Assembly: GCA_002384315.1 (NCBI GenBank)
Contig: DGBL01000121.1
Location: 677 to 12,075, forward strand
Source of the DNA: Micrococcaceae bacterium UBA4005
Lineage (GTDB): Bacteria; Actinomycetota; Actinomycetes; Actinomycetales; Micrococcaceae
Reading direction: 5' to 3'
Length of the DNA stretch: 11,399 nucleotides
The notes under the pieces are model-generated. The model made no database searches and was not told where the DNA came from. It worked only from the letters and a program-made list of their open reading frames with translations. Both the position numbers and the translations under genes were made by a program. Shown here piece by piece: positions 1-5,208 of the stretch (the first letter of the stretch is position 1; each line of letters opens with the position of its first letter).

Positions 1-683
1 TGGCCAATGTGTCCGCCAATGTATCCGCCGGTGATAGCACCGGCAGCGATGAGGCCTGCAGCTGGCCAGGAAACCGGTGTAGTGAACAGAAAAACCAGTG
101 CGGCAAAAAAATTCGCTGCCGCCCCCAAGACGTTTTTGAAGGCATTGGCCCGATGGATGGATCCTTTCATTCCCACTGAGAGCAATGAAATGAGGATCAC
201 GCCCTGGGCCGCTCCGAAATATCCGCCATAAATTGCGGTGGCAAACGTGCCTGGTCCAATTGCGCGCAGATCATCAGTTTCCAGATGGTCCGGCCCGCGT
301 CGGCGGGCAATCGCACTTTTGATGGCGGGCCCGACCATGACGAGCACACAGGCGAAGATGATCAGCAGCGGGACCACCGCGTCGAACATCTCTGCCGGAA
401 GCGTGAGCAGCAAGACTGCCCCCACCATGCCTCCTGCCGCTGCACACCCTAAGAGGATGAGCAGCAACCTGCGCTGCCCGCGGAAATGGCTCCGGTAGGC
501 CAGCGCCCCGCTGAGCGTTCCCGGAAGCACTCCAACGTTGTTGGTAACGTTAGCCAGCACCGGAGGATATCCCATGGCCAGGAGTACGGGAAAGGTCACC
601 AGGGACCCCGAGCCCACAACAGTATTAATAGTTCCCGCTGCCATGCCTGCGAGGATCAGCACAGCTGCGTCGATGGCAGTCAC
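1..683 (-). CDS. TauE/SafE (TSUP) family sulfite/anion exporter, C-terminus cut by window edge
   Basis: Reading the minus strand from a GTG at 683 gives an open frame of 227 codons that runs off the left edge. It is a multi-pass membrane protein. The N-terminus has the TSUP signature AGMAAGTINTVVGSGSLVTF followed by PVLLAMGY and NVTNNVGVLPG. A second half-repeat holds IYGGYFGAAQGVIL and NAFKNVLGAAANF. This inverted two-part layout is typical of the TauE/SafE/DUF81 family, which exports sulfite, sulfoacetate or other organosulfur anions; the substrate here cannot be told. Family members are about 250 residues, so roughly 25 C-terminal residues are missing. The frame is closed upstream by a stop at 750-752. 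There is no good Shine-Dalgarno, but the hexamer TAGGGT lies 7 nt before the GTG, so the mRNA may be leaderless. An internal ATG at 644 is a less likely start because it would cut the first helix. The gene is divergent from the tRNA. Confidence 0.9.
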   Translation of the reverse strand, partial: MTAIDAAVLILAGMAAGTINTVVGSGSLVTFPVLLAMGYPPVLANVTNNVGVLPGTLSGALAYRSHFRGQRRLLLILLGCAAAGGMVGAVLLLTLPAEMFDAVVPLLIIFACVLVMVGPAIKSAIARRRGPDHLETDDLRAIGPGTFATAIYGGYFGAAQGVILISLLSVGMKGSIHRANAFKNVLGAAANFFAALVFLFTTPVSWPAAGLIAAGAITGGYIGGHIG

Positions 684-690
684 CCTAGGT

Positions 691-696
691 ACCCTA
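691..696 (-). promoter_or_regulatory. Putative -10 hexamer of a leaderless TSUP transcript
   Basis: On the minus strand TAGGGT (TANNNT form) ends 7 nt before the GTG start at 683. In actinobacteria a -10 at this distance places the transcription start at or next to the start codon. No clear -35 is visible. This is inferred from spacing only. Confidence 0.35.
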
Positions 697-727
697 CCGG
701 GGCGCCCGAGCGCCGAATGCCAGTTGA

Positions 728-756
728 TTTTGTACCAGCCGGGAATGCCCTAAACT
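728..756 (+). promoter_or_regulatory. Putative tRNA-Val promoter
   Basis: TAAACT at 751-756 is a fair -10 hexamer lying 15 nt before the mature tRNA 5' end. A weak T-rich -35 (TTTTGT, 728-733) sits 17 nt upstream of it. The position fits a short 5' leader removed by RNase P. Confidence 0.35.
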
Positions 757-771
757 ATGGAAGAACCATTT

Positions 772-848
772 GCCTGTGTAGCTCAGTCTGGTAGAGCATC
801 CGCTTCACACGCGGAAGGCCCGGGGATCGAGGCCCCGCGCAGGCACCA
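772..848 (+). tRNA. tRNA-Val (anticodon CAC)
   Basis: A complete cloverleaf of 77 nt with encoded CCA. The acceptor arm pairs GCCTGTG (772-778) with CGCAGGC (838-844), with one G-U-type pair. The D-arm contains AGCTCAGTCTGGTAGAGC. The anticodon stem TCCGC/GCGGA encloses the loop TTCACAC, giving anticodon CAC, which reads the valine codon GUG. The T-stem CGGGG/CCCCG encloses ATCGAGG, keeping the TCGA core although the first loop base is A instead of the usual T. The discriminator base is A (845) and CCA is at 846-848. It stands alone, not in a tRNA cluster. No integrase or attachment-site duplication is visible nearby. Confidence 0.95.
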
Positions 849-901
849 CGTCATATCGCTTACGCCATTCTGCGCGCCGCGCATTTAACTCCACTTCCAC
901 A

Positions 902-928
902 CTGGCACTCCCCATGGTGGAGTGCTAA
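902..928 (+). promoter_or_regulatory. CIRCE operator (HrcA binding site)
   Basis: CTGGCACTC (902-910), a 9-nt spacer (911-919) and GAGTGCTAA (920-928) match the CIRCE consensus TTAGCACTC-N9-GAGTGCTAA. The right half is perfect and the left half has two changes at its outer end. CIRCE is the operator of the heat-shock repressor HrcA. Here it covers the proposed -35 to -10 region of hsp20, the expected place for repression. Confidence 0.87.
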
Positions 929-931
929 CAT
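902..931 (+). promoter_or_regulatory. Putative hsp20 promoter overlapping CIRCE
   Basis: CTGGCA (902-907, four of six matches to TTGACA) and TAACAT (926-931) are separated by 18 nt, a reasonable housekeeping-sigma promoter. Transcription would begin near 938, giving a 5' untranslated region of about 85 nt. The assignment rests on hexamer similarity and on overlap with CIRCE. Confidence 0.5.
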
Positions 932-969
932 ATTTTCAGGTTGAGCGTAGTACGCTCAACCTGAAAATA
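931..969. repeat. 39-bp perfect palindrome (19-bp arms, 1-nt centre)
   Basis: The arms 931-949 and 951-969 are exact reverse complements around a single G at 950. The outer part is AT-rich (TATTTTCAGG) and the inner part holds the HAIR-like element. It lies immediately after the proposed hsp20 -10. A perfect 19-bp arm is far longer than a single operator needs, so it may also act as a stem-loop in DNA or in the 5' end of the mRNA. Confidence 0.97.
940..960 (+). promoter_or_regulatory. HAIR-like operator (HspR binding site)
   Basis: GTTGAGC (940-946), 7 nt (947-953), GCTCAAC (954-960). The HspR-associated inverted repeat of actinobacteria is CTTGAGT-N7-ACTCAAG, so the TTGAG/CTCAA cores and the N7 spacing match, while the outermost and innermost pair of each half differ symmetrically. 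The site would cover the hsp20 transcription start, directly beside CIRCE. HspR itself is not in the window. Confidence 0.72.
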
Positions 970-1022
970 GTCGATGCACCAACACACGATTAGCCGTGAT
1001 TTTTGCGAAGGAGTTGTTCACC

Positions 1023-1481
1023 ATGGCTATGAAATTTGACCCATTCCGCGAACTTGACCGCATGGCCGGAGCCCTGATCAACGGCCAACCGGGCTTACGC
1101 CTCATGCCGATGGACCTCTACCGGGAGGGCGACCATTACATTCTGGCCGCGGACCTACCTGGGATCGACCCCGGGTCCGTGGATATCGATGTGGACGGCC
1201 AGCTACTCACCATTCGTGCCGAACGCACGCTCCGCGGTGCCGACGGCGTCAAATGGCTCACCCGCGAGCGGGAAAGCGGCTCGTTCCTCCGCCAGCTCAA
1301 CCTTGGCCAGGGAATTGACATTGAGGCGATCTCCGCTCGATATGAAAACGGTGTATTGAGCGTCAACATCCCGGTCACCGAGCGGGCCAAGCCCCGTAAG
1401 ATCGATGTCCTTTCCGGTGCCGATGCGGCGCCCACGGAAGTGGCCCATGTCAGCAAAGACCAGGAATCCGTGGACGCATAG
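1023..1481 (+). CDS. hsp20: Hsp20/alpha-crystallin family small heat-shock protein
   Basis: A 152-residue small heat-shock protein, an ATP-independent cytosolic holdase that forms oligomers and keeps unfolding proteins soluble. A short N-terminal arm (MAMKFDPFRELDRM, residues 1-14) precedes the alpha-crystallin domain at about 28-122. Visible domain marks are PMDLYREGDHYILAADLPG near the start and ENGVLSVNIPV (residues 108-118), which carries the conserved G-V-L turn. The C-terminal tail has IDV (127-129), a possible I/L-x-I/V oligomer contact. I chose the ATG at 1023 because AAGGAG (1008-1013) lies 9 nt upstream; an in-frame GTG at 996 would add nine atypical residues and lacks a ribosome site. 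It is a single-gene unit preceded by the tRNA. The CIRCE and HAIR-like elements predict repression by both HrcA and HspR, with release on heat shock. Confidence 0.95.
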   Translation: MAMKFDPFRELDRMAGALINGQPGLRLMPMDLYREGDHYILAADLPGIDPGSVDIDVDGQLLTIRAERTLRGADGVKWLTRERESGSFLRQLNLGQGIDIEAISARYENGVLSVNIPVTERAKPRKIDVLSGADAAPTEVAHVSKDQESVDA

Positions 1482-1551
1482 GACCCAGGCGGCAGTCGAA
1501 GCGGCTGATCCTCGTGCGAGCAAAATACGAACAATGCTGCCGGGGAACAAC

Positions 1552-1594
1552 GCTGCCGGGGTGGGAATGGGCGCCCCCCTTCCACCCCGGCAGC
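1552..1594. terminator. GC-rich hairpin between convergent hsp20 and SRPBCC gene
   Basis: GCTGCCGGGGTGG (1552-1564) pairs perfectly with CCACCCCGGCAGC (1582-1594), a 13-bp stem with a 17-nt loop. It sits 70 nt after hsp20 and 24 nt beyond the end of the convergent SRPBCC gene, so it could end both transcripts. Neither side has a T-tract, so it is a non-canonical, possibly bidirectional terminator. GCTGCCGGGG also occurs at 1536-1545 and could pair with the same right arm. Confidence 0.5.
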
Positions 1595-1618
1595 TATCCG
1601 CTCTGAGACGGAACCCGC

Positions 1619-2173
1619 CTACAGCCGCGGATTCTCTGAGCGTGGCCCACCGGACTCAGGGTCGTCGAGCGAGAGATCAGGAAGATCGCCCGCCGCAGCC
1701 GTTGCAGTGCCTCCGCTGGGCGGGGCGCTGACGTCGCCGCGCCAGGCGCCGGTTTCACCGCCGATGTTCTCGATGAAGTCCTTGAAACGTTTCAGATCGG
1801 CCTTCACTTGATGGCTGTCTGCATGGACGGCGGATCCTACTTTTTCCGTGAACGTCTGCGGGTGCCAGTCCAGTTGAACCATGACCCGGGTCGTTCCCTC
1901 ATCGAGGCGGTGGAACGTCACCACGCCCGCATGGGATTCACCGTCGGTACTCTTCCAGGCCACCCGCTCATCGGGGTGCTGTTCGGTGATCTCCGCGTCG
2001 AATTCCCGCTGCACCCCACCAATGCTTGTCACCCAGTGGGTGTGTGTGTCGGAGGTCTGGGTGATGGAATCCACGCCCCCCATGAACTGAGGAAACGTTT
2101 CAAACTGGGTCCACTGGTTATATACCGCGCGCACTGGCGCCGACACGTCGATCGATTCCTGAACTGTTGCCAT
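1619..2173 (-). CDS. SRPBCC family (polyketide cyclase/dehydrase-like) protein
   Basis: A 184-residue soluble protein. Residues 1-150 form a START/SRPBCC-like fold of the cyclase/dehydrase type: ESIDVSAPVRAVYNQWTQFE then FPQFMGGVDSI at the N-terminus, HWVTSIGGVQREFDAEI and DERVAWKS in the middle strands, and a long C-terminal helix around DLKRFKDFIE. These proteins enclose a hydrophobic pocket and may bind lipids or polyketide-like molecules, but members like this one have no proven ligand. Residues 150-184 are a Gly/Ala/Pro/Asp-rich tail likely to be disordered. The ATG at 2173 is well supported by AAGGAGG (2181-2187) 7 nt upstream. The gene is divergent from dps and convergent with hsp20, so its placement suggests stress-linked expression, but that is only inference. 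Confidence 0.85.
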   Translation of the reverse strand: MATVQESIDVSAPVRAVYNQWTQFETFPQFMGGVDSITQTSDTHTHWVTSIGGVQREFDAEITEQHPDERVAWKSTDGESHAGVVTFHRLDEGTTRVMVQLDWHPQTFTEKVGSAVHADSHQVKADLKRFKDFIENIGGETGAWRGDVSAPPSGGTATAAAGDLPDLSLDDPESGGPRSENPRL

Positions 2174-2204
2174 AACTGTTCCTCCTTCGATGGGTCTTCG
2201 ACTC

Positions 2205-2234
2205 TACTGTCATGCCGAATATCACGGGACAGTA
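2205..2234. repeat. Inverted repeat TACTGTC-N16-GACAGTA between SRPBCC gene and dps
   Basis: The two 7-bp halves at 2205-2211 and 2228-2234 are exact reverse complements, with centres 23 bp apart, about two helical turns. The right half covers the likely dps -35. It may be an operator for a dimeric regulator, but it matches no consensus I can name. Confidence 0.4.
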
Positions 2235-2256
2235 AAACCATAAGTTCCCTTATAAT
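2228..2256 (+). promoter_or_regulatory. Putative dps promoter
   Basis: TATAAT at 2251-2256 is a perfect -10 hexamer in an otherwise GC-rich region. At 17 nt spacing the -35 would be GACAGT (2228-2233), a weak match. The start of transcription would be near 2263, leaving about 67 nt of leader before the dps ATG. The -10 lies in TTATAATATAA (2250-2260), an 11-nt near-palindrome, so it may also serve the divergent gene. Confidence 0.5.
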
Positions 2257-2329
2257 ATAAACTTCAACTGGATTTGGCCACCGCTGAGCCTGGCACCTTG
2301 TGCACAGGCTCCCCACGAAGGGAGAGTTC

Positions 2330-2806
2330 ATGAAAGCTTCAACAACTCTGACGAACAACCTGCAGGCAGTCCTGGTGGATCTCATCGAATTGCATCTTCA
2401 GGGCAAGCAGGCCCACTGGAATGTCGTGGGGAAAAACTTCCGCGACATGCACCTGCAACTTGATGAAATCATCGACGATGCCCGTCTCTTCGCCGACCAG
2501 CTGGCCGAGCGGATGCGCGCGTTGCATGCCGTGCCTGATGGTCGGAGTGAGGCCGTCGCGAAGGGCACCTCGCTGGGCAAGTTCCCTGCCGGGCTCGTGT
2601 CTACCCAGGACACGGTGTCGATGGTCGTGGGCATGCTCGAAGCCGCGGTCAAAACCATGCGCGCTGTCCATGACCAGGTGGACGAAGAGGATCCCACCAC
2701 CGCAGATATACTCCACGGTTTCATCGAGAAGCTCGAACAATATGCCTGGATGGTAGACGCGGAGAACATGTCCCCTACGGCCAAGGTCGTCAAACCCAAG
2801 AGCTAG
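2330..2806 (+). CDS. dps: Dps-family ferritin-like DNA-protection protein
   Basis: A 158-residue mini-ferritin. Dps proteins assemble into a 12-subunit shell that oxidises Fe(II) with hydrogen peroxide and stores the ferric core, shielding DNA from Fenton damage; some also bind DNA. The inter-subunit ferroxidase ligands are all present with the family spacing: H29 in KQAHWNVVG, H41, D45, D56 and E60 (offsets 12, 16, 27 and 31, as in E. coli Dps). The N-terminus is short with one lysine (MKASTT) and the C-terminus ends AKVVKPKS, so DNA binding through a long basic tail is not obvious. The ATG at 2330 is chosen over an in-frame GTG at 2300 because AAGGGAG (2318-2324) lies just upstream and MKASTTLTNNLQ is a typical family start. 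The gene is monocistronic, divergent from the SRPBCC gene and convergent with the enoyl-CoA hydratase. Confidence 0.96.
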   Translation: MKASTTLTNNLQAVLVDLIELHLQGKQAHWNVVGKNFRDMHLQLDEIIDDARLFADQLAERMRALHAVPDGRSEAVAKGTSLGKFPAGLVSTQDTVSMVVGMLEAAVKTMRAVHDQVDEEDPTTADILHGFIEKLEQYAWMVDAENMSPTAKVVKPKS

Positions 2807-2826
2807 CTGACAGTCGAAGGGCGCCT

Positions 2827-3642
2827 CTACCGGCGACTGGGGAAATCCGGCGTTTCGCGGGCGAGGAAGGCACGGGTGCCTTCCTCGCTGTCCGGCGTCG
2901 TGAATGCTTCACGGAAAGCCTCCGCCTCCAGTGCGAGCGCCTCCGAGAGGGACCGCCCCGTAGCTGCGGACATAACGGCTTTCGTCAGCGCAACCGCCGA
3001 CGCCGACTGCCTAGAAATCAGCTCCAGGGTAGACCGGGCGCCGGACAGCAAATCCTCCACCGAGTCGAACACTTCGCTAACCAGGCCGTAACGCTGCGCA
3101 TCCTCGGCACTGATGCGCGAACCGGTGAAGAGCAATTCTCGGGCGCGCGCCGGGCCTACGAACTGCTGCAGCCTGACGGTACCGCCGAACCCGGCCACCA
3201 GGCCGAGACCTACTTCAGGCTGACCGAACGAGGCGTTACGGCTGGCGTAGATGAAGTCGCACGCCATGGCGAGTTCACACCCGCCTCCAAGTGCATACCC
3301 GTTAACTGCCGCAATCACGGGGATTGGCAACTCCCCGAGTCGAAGCGTTATACGGTGCATGGCAGAACTGTGGCGGTGGGCCTGGTCAGGGGTGAATCTG
3401 GACATTTCCCGAATATCGGCTCCCGCAACGAATGCCCGCTCGCCGGCCCCGGTGAGGATCAGACCAGACACTGCAGGGCTGTCGTGGTCAGCCCTGACCG
3501 CAAACAAGTCATCCAGCAATGAGCCCAGGTCTTGGACCACTTGTTCATTGAGGGCGTTAAGGGCCTCCGGACGATTGATGGTCGCGGTAAGGACACCGTC
3601 GTCATACATCACGGAAAGGGTCTGGTACTGGTTGAAGGTCAC
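2827..3642 (-). CDS. Enoyl-CoA hydratase/isomerase (crotonase family)
   Basis: A 271-residue crotonase-fold enzyme, probably hydrating 2-enoyl-CoA to 3-hydroxyacyl-CoA in beta-oxidation. Visible blocks are INRPEALNALN near residue 22, AFVAGADI (about 70-77, oxyanion-hole strand), NGYALGGGCELAMACDF and FGQPEVGLG. The two catalytic glutamates of hydratases are both present, E123 in GGGCE and E143 in GQPE, exactly 20 apart as in rat mitochondrial hydratase (E144/E164). This favours a true hydratase over other crotonase activities. Length is normal for the family. I place the start at GTG 3642 (MTFNQYQTL): TACACT on the minus strand ends 6 nt before it, suggesting a leaderless mRNA. Two codons upstream another GTG (3648) is possible. 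A frame stop lies at 3682-3684. There is no Shine-Dalgarno for either. No other beta-oxidation gene is nearby. Confidence 0.9.
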   Translation of the reverse strand: MTFNQYQTLSVMYDDGVLTATINRPEALNALNEQVVQDLGSLLDDLFAVRADHDSPAVSGLILTGAGERAFVAGADIREMSRFTPDQAHRHSSAMHRITLRLGELPIPVIAAVNGYALGGGCELAMACDFIYASRNASFGQPEVGLGLVAGFGGTVRLQQFVGPARARELLFTGSRISAEDAQRYGLVSEVFDSVEDLLSGARSTLELISRQSASAVALTKAVMSAATGRSLSEALALEAEAFREAFTTPDSEEGTRAFLARETPDFPSRR

Positions 3643-3648
3643 CCACAC

Positions 3649-3654
3649 AGTGTA
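3649..3654 (-). promoter_or_regulatory. Putative -10 of leaderless enoyl-CoA hydratase mRNA
   Basis: Minus-strand TACACT (TANNNT form) is followed by 6 nt and then GTG ACC at 3642. This is the same geometry seen upstream of the LysR-like and DUF5997 genes. No convincing -35 is visible. Confidence 0.4.
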
Positions 3655-3723
3655 CGAAACCGCCCCTACAGTTCTTCCCTTCTATGCAGCATTTCACTAC
3701 GCCGTAGCAAACATGCCAAAACC

Positions 3724-4026
3724 ATAGCGAGCAGCAGTCATCACGCGCGGGAGATAGACAGGCTCCAGGACAATCACTCCACCGGCCCTTGGCATAGCGC
3801 CTATACGGATCAGGAAACGGCGCTTGTGGCTGACACAAAGGGGACCACCGAAATGTTCGTACGGCAGACCTCCAAGGCCCTGACGTTATCCGTGCGTCTC
3901 GCCAGGTACAGCGAATCGGTATCAAACCTGAAAGCTGCCCTGCAGTCCCGGACAGCCATCGACATCGCCGAGAATATCGTTTCCTCGATCGGGCAAAAAC
4001 AACCACAAACTCATTTCGAAGTGTAG
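3724..4026 (+). pseudogene. Eroded GAF-ANTAR transcription antitermination regulator
   Basis: The plus frame ending at TAG 4024-4026 encodes about 100 residues resembling pieces of a GAF-ANTAR regulator of some 240 residues. First comes a GAF stretch, IASSSHHAREIDRLQ then GPWHSAYTDQETALVADT, matching the usual ASSDE-ARxxDxLQ and GPCLxAxxTG pattern, with the usual Cys replaced by Trp. Most of the GAF core then appears to be missing. The next piece, TLSVRLARYSESVSNLKAAL then QSRTAID, is the linker and first ANTAR helix. The centre of ANTAR is lost, and the frame joins directly to IAENIVSSIGQ and THFEV, which looks like a normal family C-terminus. The frame stays open, so the losses are in frame. 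No start with a ribosome site is seen: the frame extends back antisense into the hydratase gene, and an internal ATG at 3853 would give 57 residues. ANTAR proteins bind twin-hairpin RNAs; this copy should not. The family alignment is from memory. Confidence 0.65.
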
Positions 4027-4032
4027 CCACCG

Positions 4033-4740
4033 CTACCGGCGCTTTCCCCGCCGTTTCTTTGCCGGGCCGGAACTCCGTGGTGCAACCGCCTTGCCCAGGC
4101 GGGGGTTCCCCGCGGGGCCTCCACGGCGCGCGGGGGCCACTGGCTTCTGCGCCGATTGCGGCTTCCCCTGCTGTCCCTGCGCCAAGGGCTGGCGCGAGCT
4201 GCGTTCCGTGCGCCCGCGGACAATCCCGATGAATTCCTCCACCTGCGCAGAGTCGTCGCCCTCCAGCCAGGCGATACCGATTGTTGTTCCATCAACTCCA
4301 ACTACCGGTCGATGCACCACATCTTTCCGTGCGTAGAGCCTCGCCAGGGACATCGGCAGGATCACCACTCCGGCGCCAGCGGCAACCAGTTCCACCGCGG
4401 CTTTTACTCCTCCGCTATCGGCGTCAAGAACGTTCTCGGCACCCAGTTCGGCCAGGGAGATTTCCTCGAACAAGGAAATTTCGTGGTCTTTCGGCGCGAC
4501 AACCACGGGTAGTTCCTCATAGAGGGGGATCACATGCAAACCGGAACGGTTTACCGGCAGCCTGACAAAAAGCACATCCACGAGCGCTGTATGCAGCGCG
4601 GCGACAGCGGCGTCGTCGTCGTACTCCTGAAGCTCCAGGGGATGCTTCGGGTGCCGTTCGCGCCAGCGGGATACCCATTTCCCCGGAGTTACCCCCGCGA
4701 CGAATCCCACCCTCAGAGGTCGGGACGCAGTAGCGAGCAT
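4033..4740 (-). CDS. LysR-type substrate-binding domain protein without a DNA-binding domain
   Basis: A 235-residue protein. Residues 8-175 match the effector-binding (periplasmic-binding-like) domain of LysR-type regulators: RPLRVGFVAGVTPGKW at the start, DVLFVRLPVNRSGLHVIPLY as the strand into the hinge, EELPVVVAPKDHE, then VAAGAGVVILPMSLARL. The N-terminal winged helix-turn-helix that would bind DNA is absent, and the ATG at 4740 leaves no room for it; the upstream sequence belongs to the divergent gene. Residues 176-235 are a Pro/Gly/Gln/Arg-rich tail ending KKRRGKRR, strongly basic and probably disordered, which might contact nucleic acid. There is no spaced Shine-Dalgarno; TAGTGT ends 6 nt before the ATG, suggesting a leaderless mRNA. 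It is convergent with the GAF-ANTAR remnant (6-nt gap) and divergent from DUF5997. It might sense a ligand without acting as a classical repressor or activator. Confidence 0.87.
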   Translation of the reverse strand: MLATASRPLRVGFVAGVTPGKWVSRWRERHPKHPLELQEYDDDAAVAALHTALVDVLFVRLPVNRSGLHVIPLYEELPVVVAPKDHEISLFEEISLAELGAENVLDADSGGVKAAVELVAAGAGVVILPMSLARLYARKDVVHRPVVGVDGTTIGIAWLEGDDSAQVEEFIGIVRGRTERSSRQPLAQGQQGKPQSAQKPVAPARRGGPAGNPRLGKAVAPRSSGPAKKRRGKRR

Positions 4741-4746
4741 GCCCTC

Positions 4747-4778
4747 ACACTAACCCACGGCCCAGCGCCAGTTACGCT
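4747..4778. promoter_or_regulatory. Compact divergent promoter pair, both apparently leaderless
   Basis: The 44-bp gap between the LysR-like ATG (4740) and the DUF5997 ATG (4785) carries two TANNNT hexamers, TAGTGT on the minus strand (4752-4747) and TACGCT on the plus strand (4773-4778). Each ends exactly 6 nt before its start codon and neither gene has a well-placed ribosome site. The -35 zone of each promoter overlaps the other promoter, so the two may interfere with each other. Confidence 0.5.
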
Positions 4779-4784
4779 TGGACC

Positions 4785-5180
4785 ATGACCCCAGCCAAAA
4801 CACCGCAGACCATGAAGCCAGCCACCGCGGCGAAAAAACTGGGGGTACTCCTTCCCGCCACGCCTCAGGATTTCCAGGACCGCGAACTAACCCGCACCGA
4901 ATTCACCGACCTCCAGCAGAACCCACCCGAGTGGCTTGCCGAATTGCGGCGCACCGGGCCCCATCCGCGCCCGGTAGTGGCACAAAAACTTGGGGTATCC
5001 ATCGCTGGCCTGGCTCGTGGCGGGGTCACCGAGCCGCTCACTACAAAGGAGATCACCGGGTTACTGCAAAATCCACCCGCCTGGCTGGTTGCAGAACGCT
5101 CGACTCACGCCGCTGTGCGCGCCGAAGAGGCCCGTGTCAAGGAGCGGGACATTGCCCGTCAGCAACAGGGCAAAGATTAA
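4785..5180 (+). CDS. DUF5997 family protein
   Basis: A 131-residue soluble protein of unknown function, recognisable as DUF5997, a small actinobacterial family, from MKPATAAKKLGVLLPATPQD, QNPPEWLAELRRTGPHPRPV and SIAGLARGGVTEPLTT. It contains an internal repeat: residues 15-56 (AAKKLGV, then LTRTEFTDLQQNPPEWLAELRR) and 65-105 (VAQKLGV, then LTTKEITGLLQNPPAWLVAER). Each unit has the look of a short helical module with an LGV helix, possibly helix-turn-helix-like, followed by an L-x-x-x-E-I/F helix and an NPP-x-WL cap. A charged helix (RAEEARVKERDIARQQQ) ends the protein. It starts 44 bp from the divergent LysR-like gene, a pairing that suggests a joint role. A -10 (TACGCT) 6 nt upstream and no ribosome site suggest leaderless expression. 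Function is not known and I assign none. Confidence 0.85.
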   Translation: MTPAKTPQTMKPATAAKKLGVLLPATPQDFQDRELTRTEFTDLQQNPPEWLAELRRTGPHPRPVVAQKLGVSIAGLARGGVTEPLTTKEITGLLQNPPAWLVAERSTHAAVRAEEARVKERDIARQQQGKD

Positions 5181-5208
5181 TCCCCCAAAAACTGGCAGGA
5201 CCCGCCGA

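Noticed and set aside
772..848. tRNA-Val as an integration site for a mobile element
   Set aside because: No integrase, no repeated tRNA 3' end and no phage or element genes are visible in the window.
996..1022. Upstream GTG start extending hsp20 by nine residues
   Set aside because: The GTG has no ribosome site, while AAGGAG is ideally placed for the ATG at 1023, and the added residues do not resemble Hsp20 N-termini.
1808..2260. 150-residue plus-strand frame over the SRPBCC gene
   Set aside because: It is antisense to a gene with a clear family pattern and strong ribosome site, and its translation resembles no protein.
2300..2329. Upstream GTG start for dps
   Set aside because: AAGGGAG at 2318 fits the ATG at 2330, and the Dps family start matches MKASTTLTNN.
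2811..2839. CAGTCG/CGACTG hairpin between dps and the enoyl-CoA hydratase gene
   Set aside because: Only a 6-bp stem with a 17-nt loop, no T-tract, and part lies within the hydratase coding end; too weak to call a terminator.
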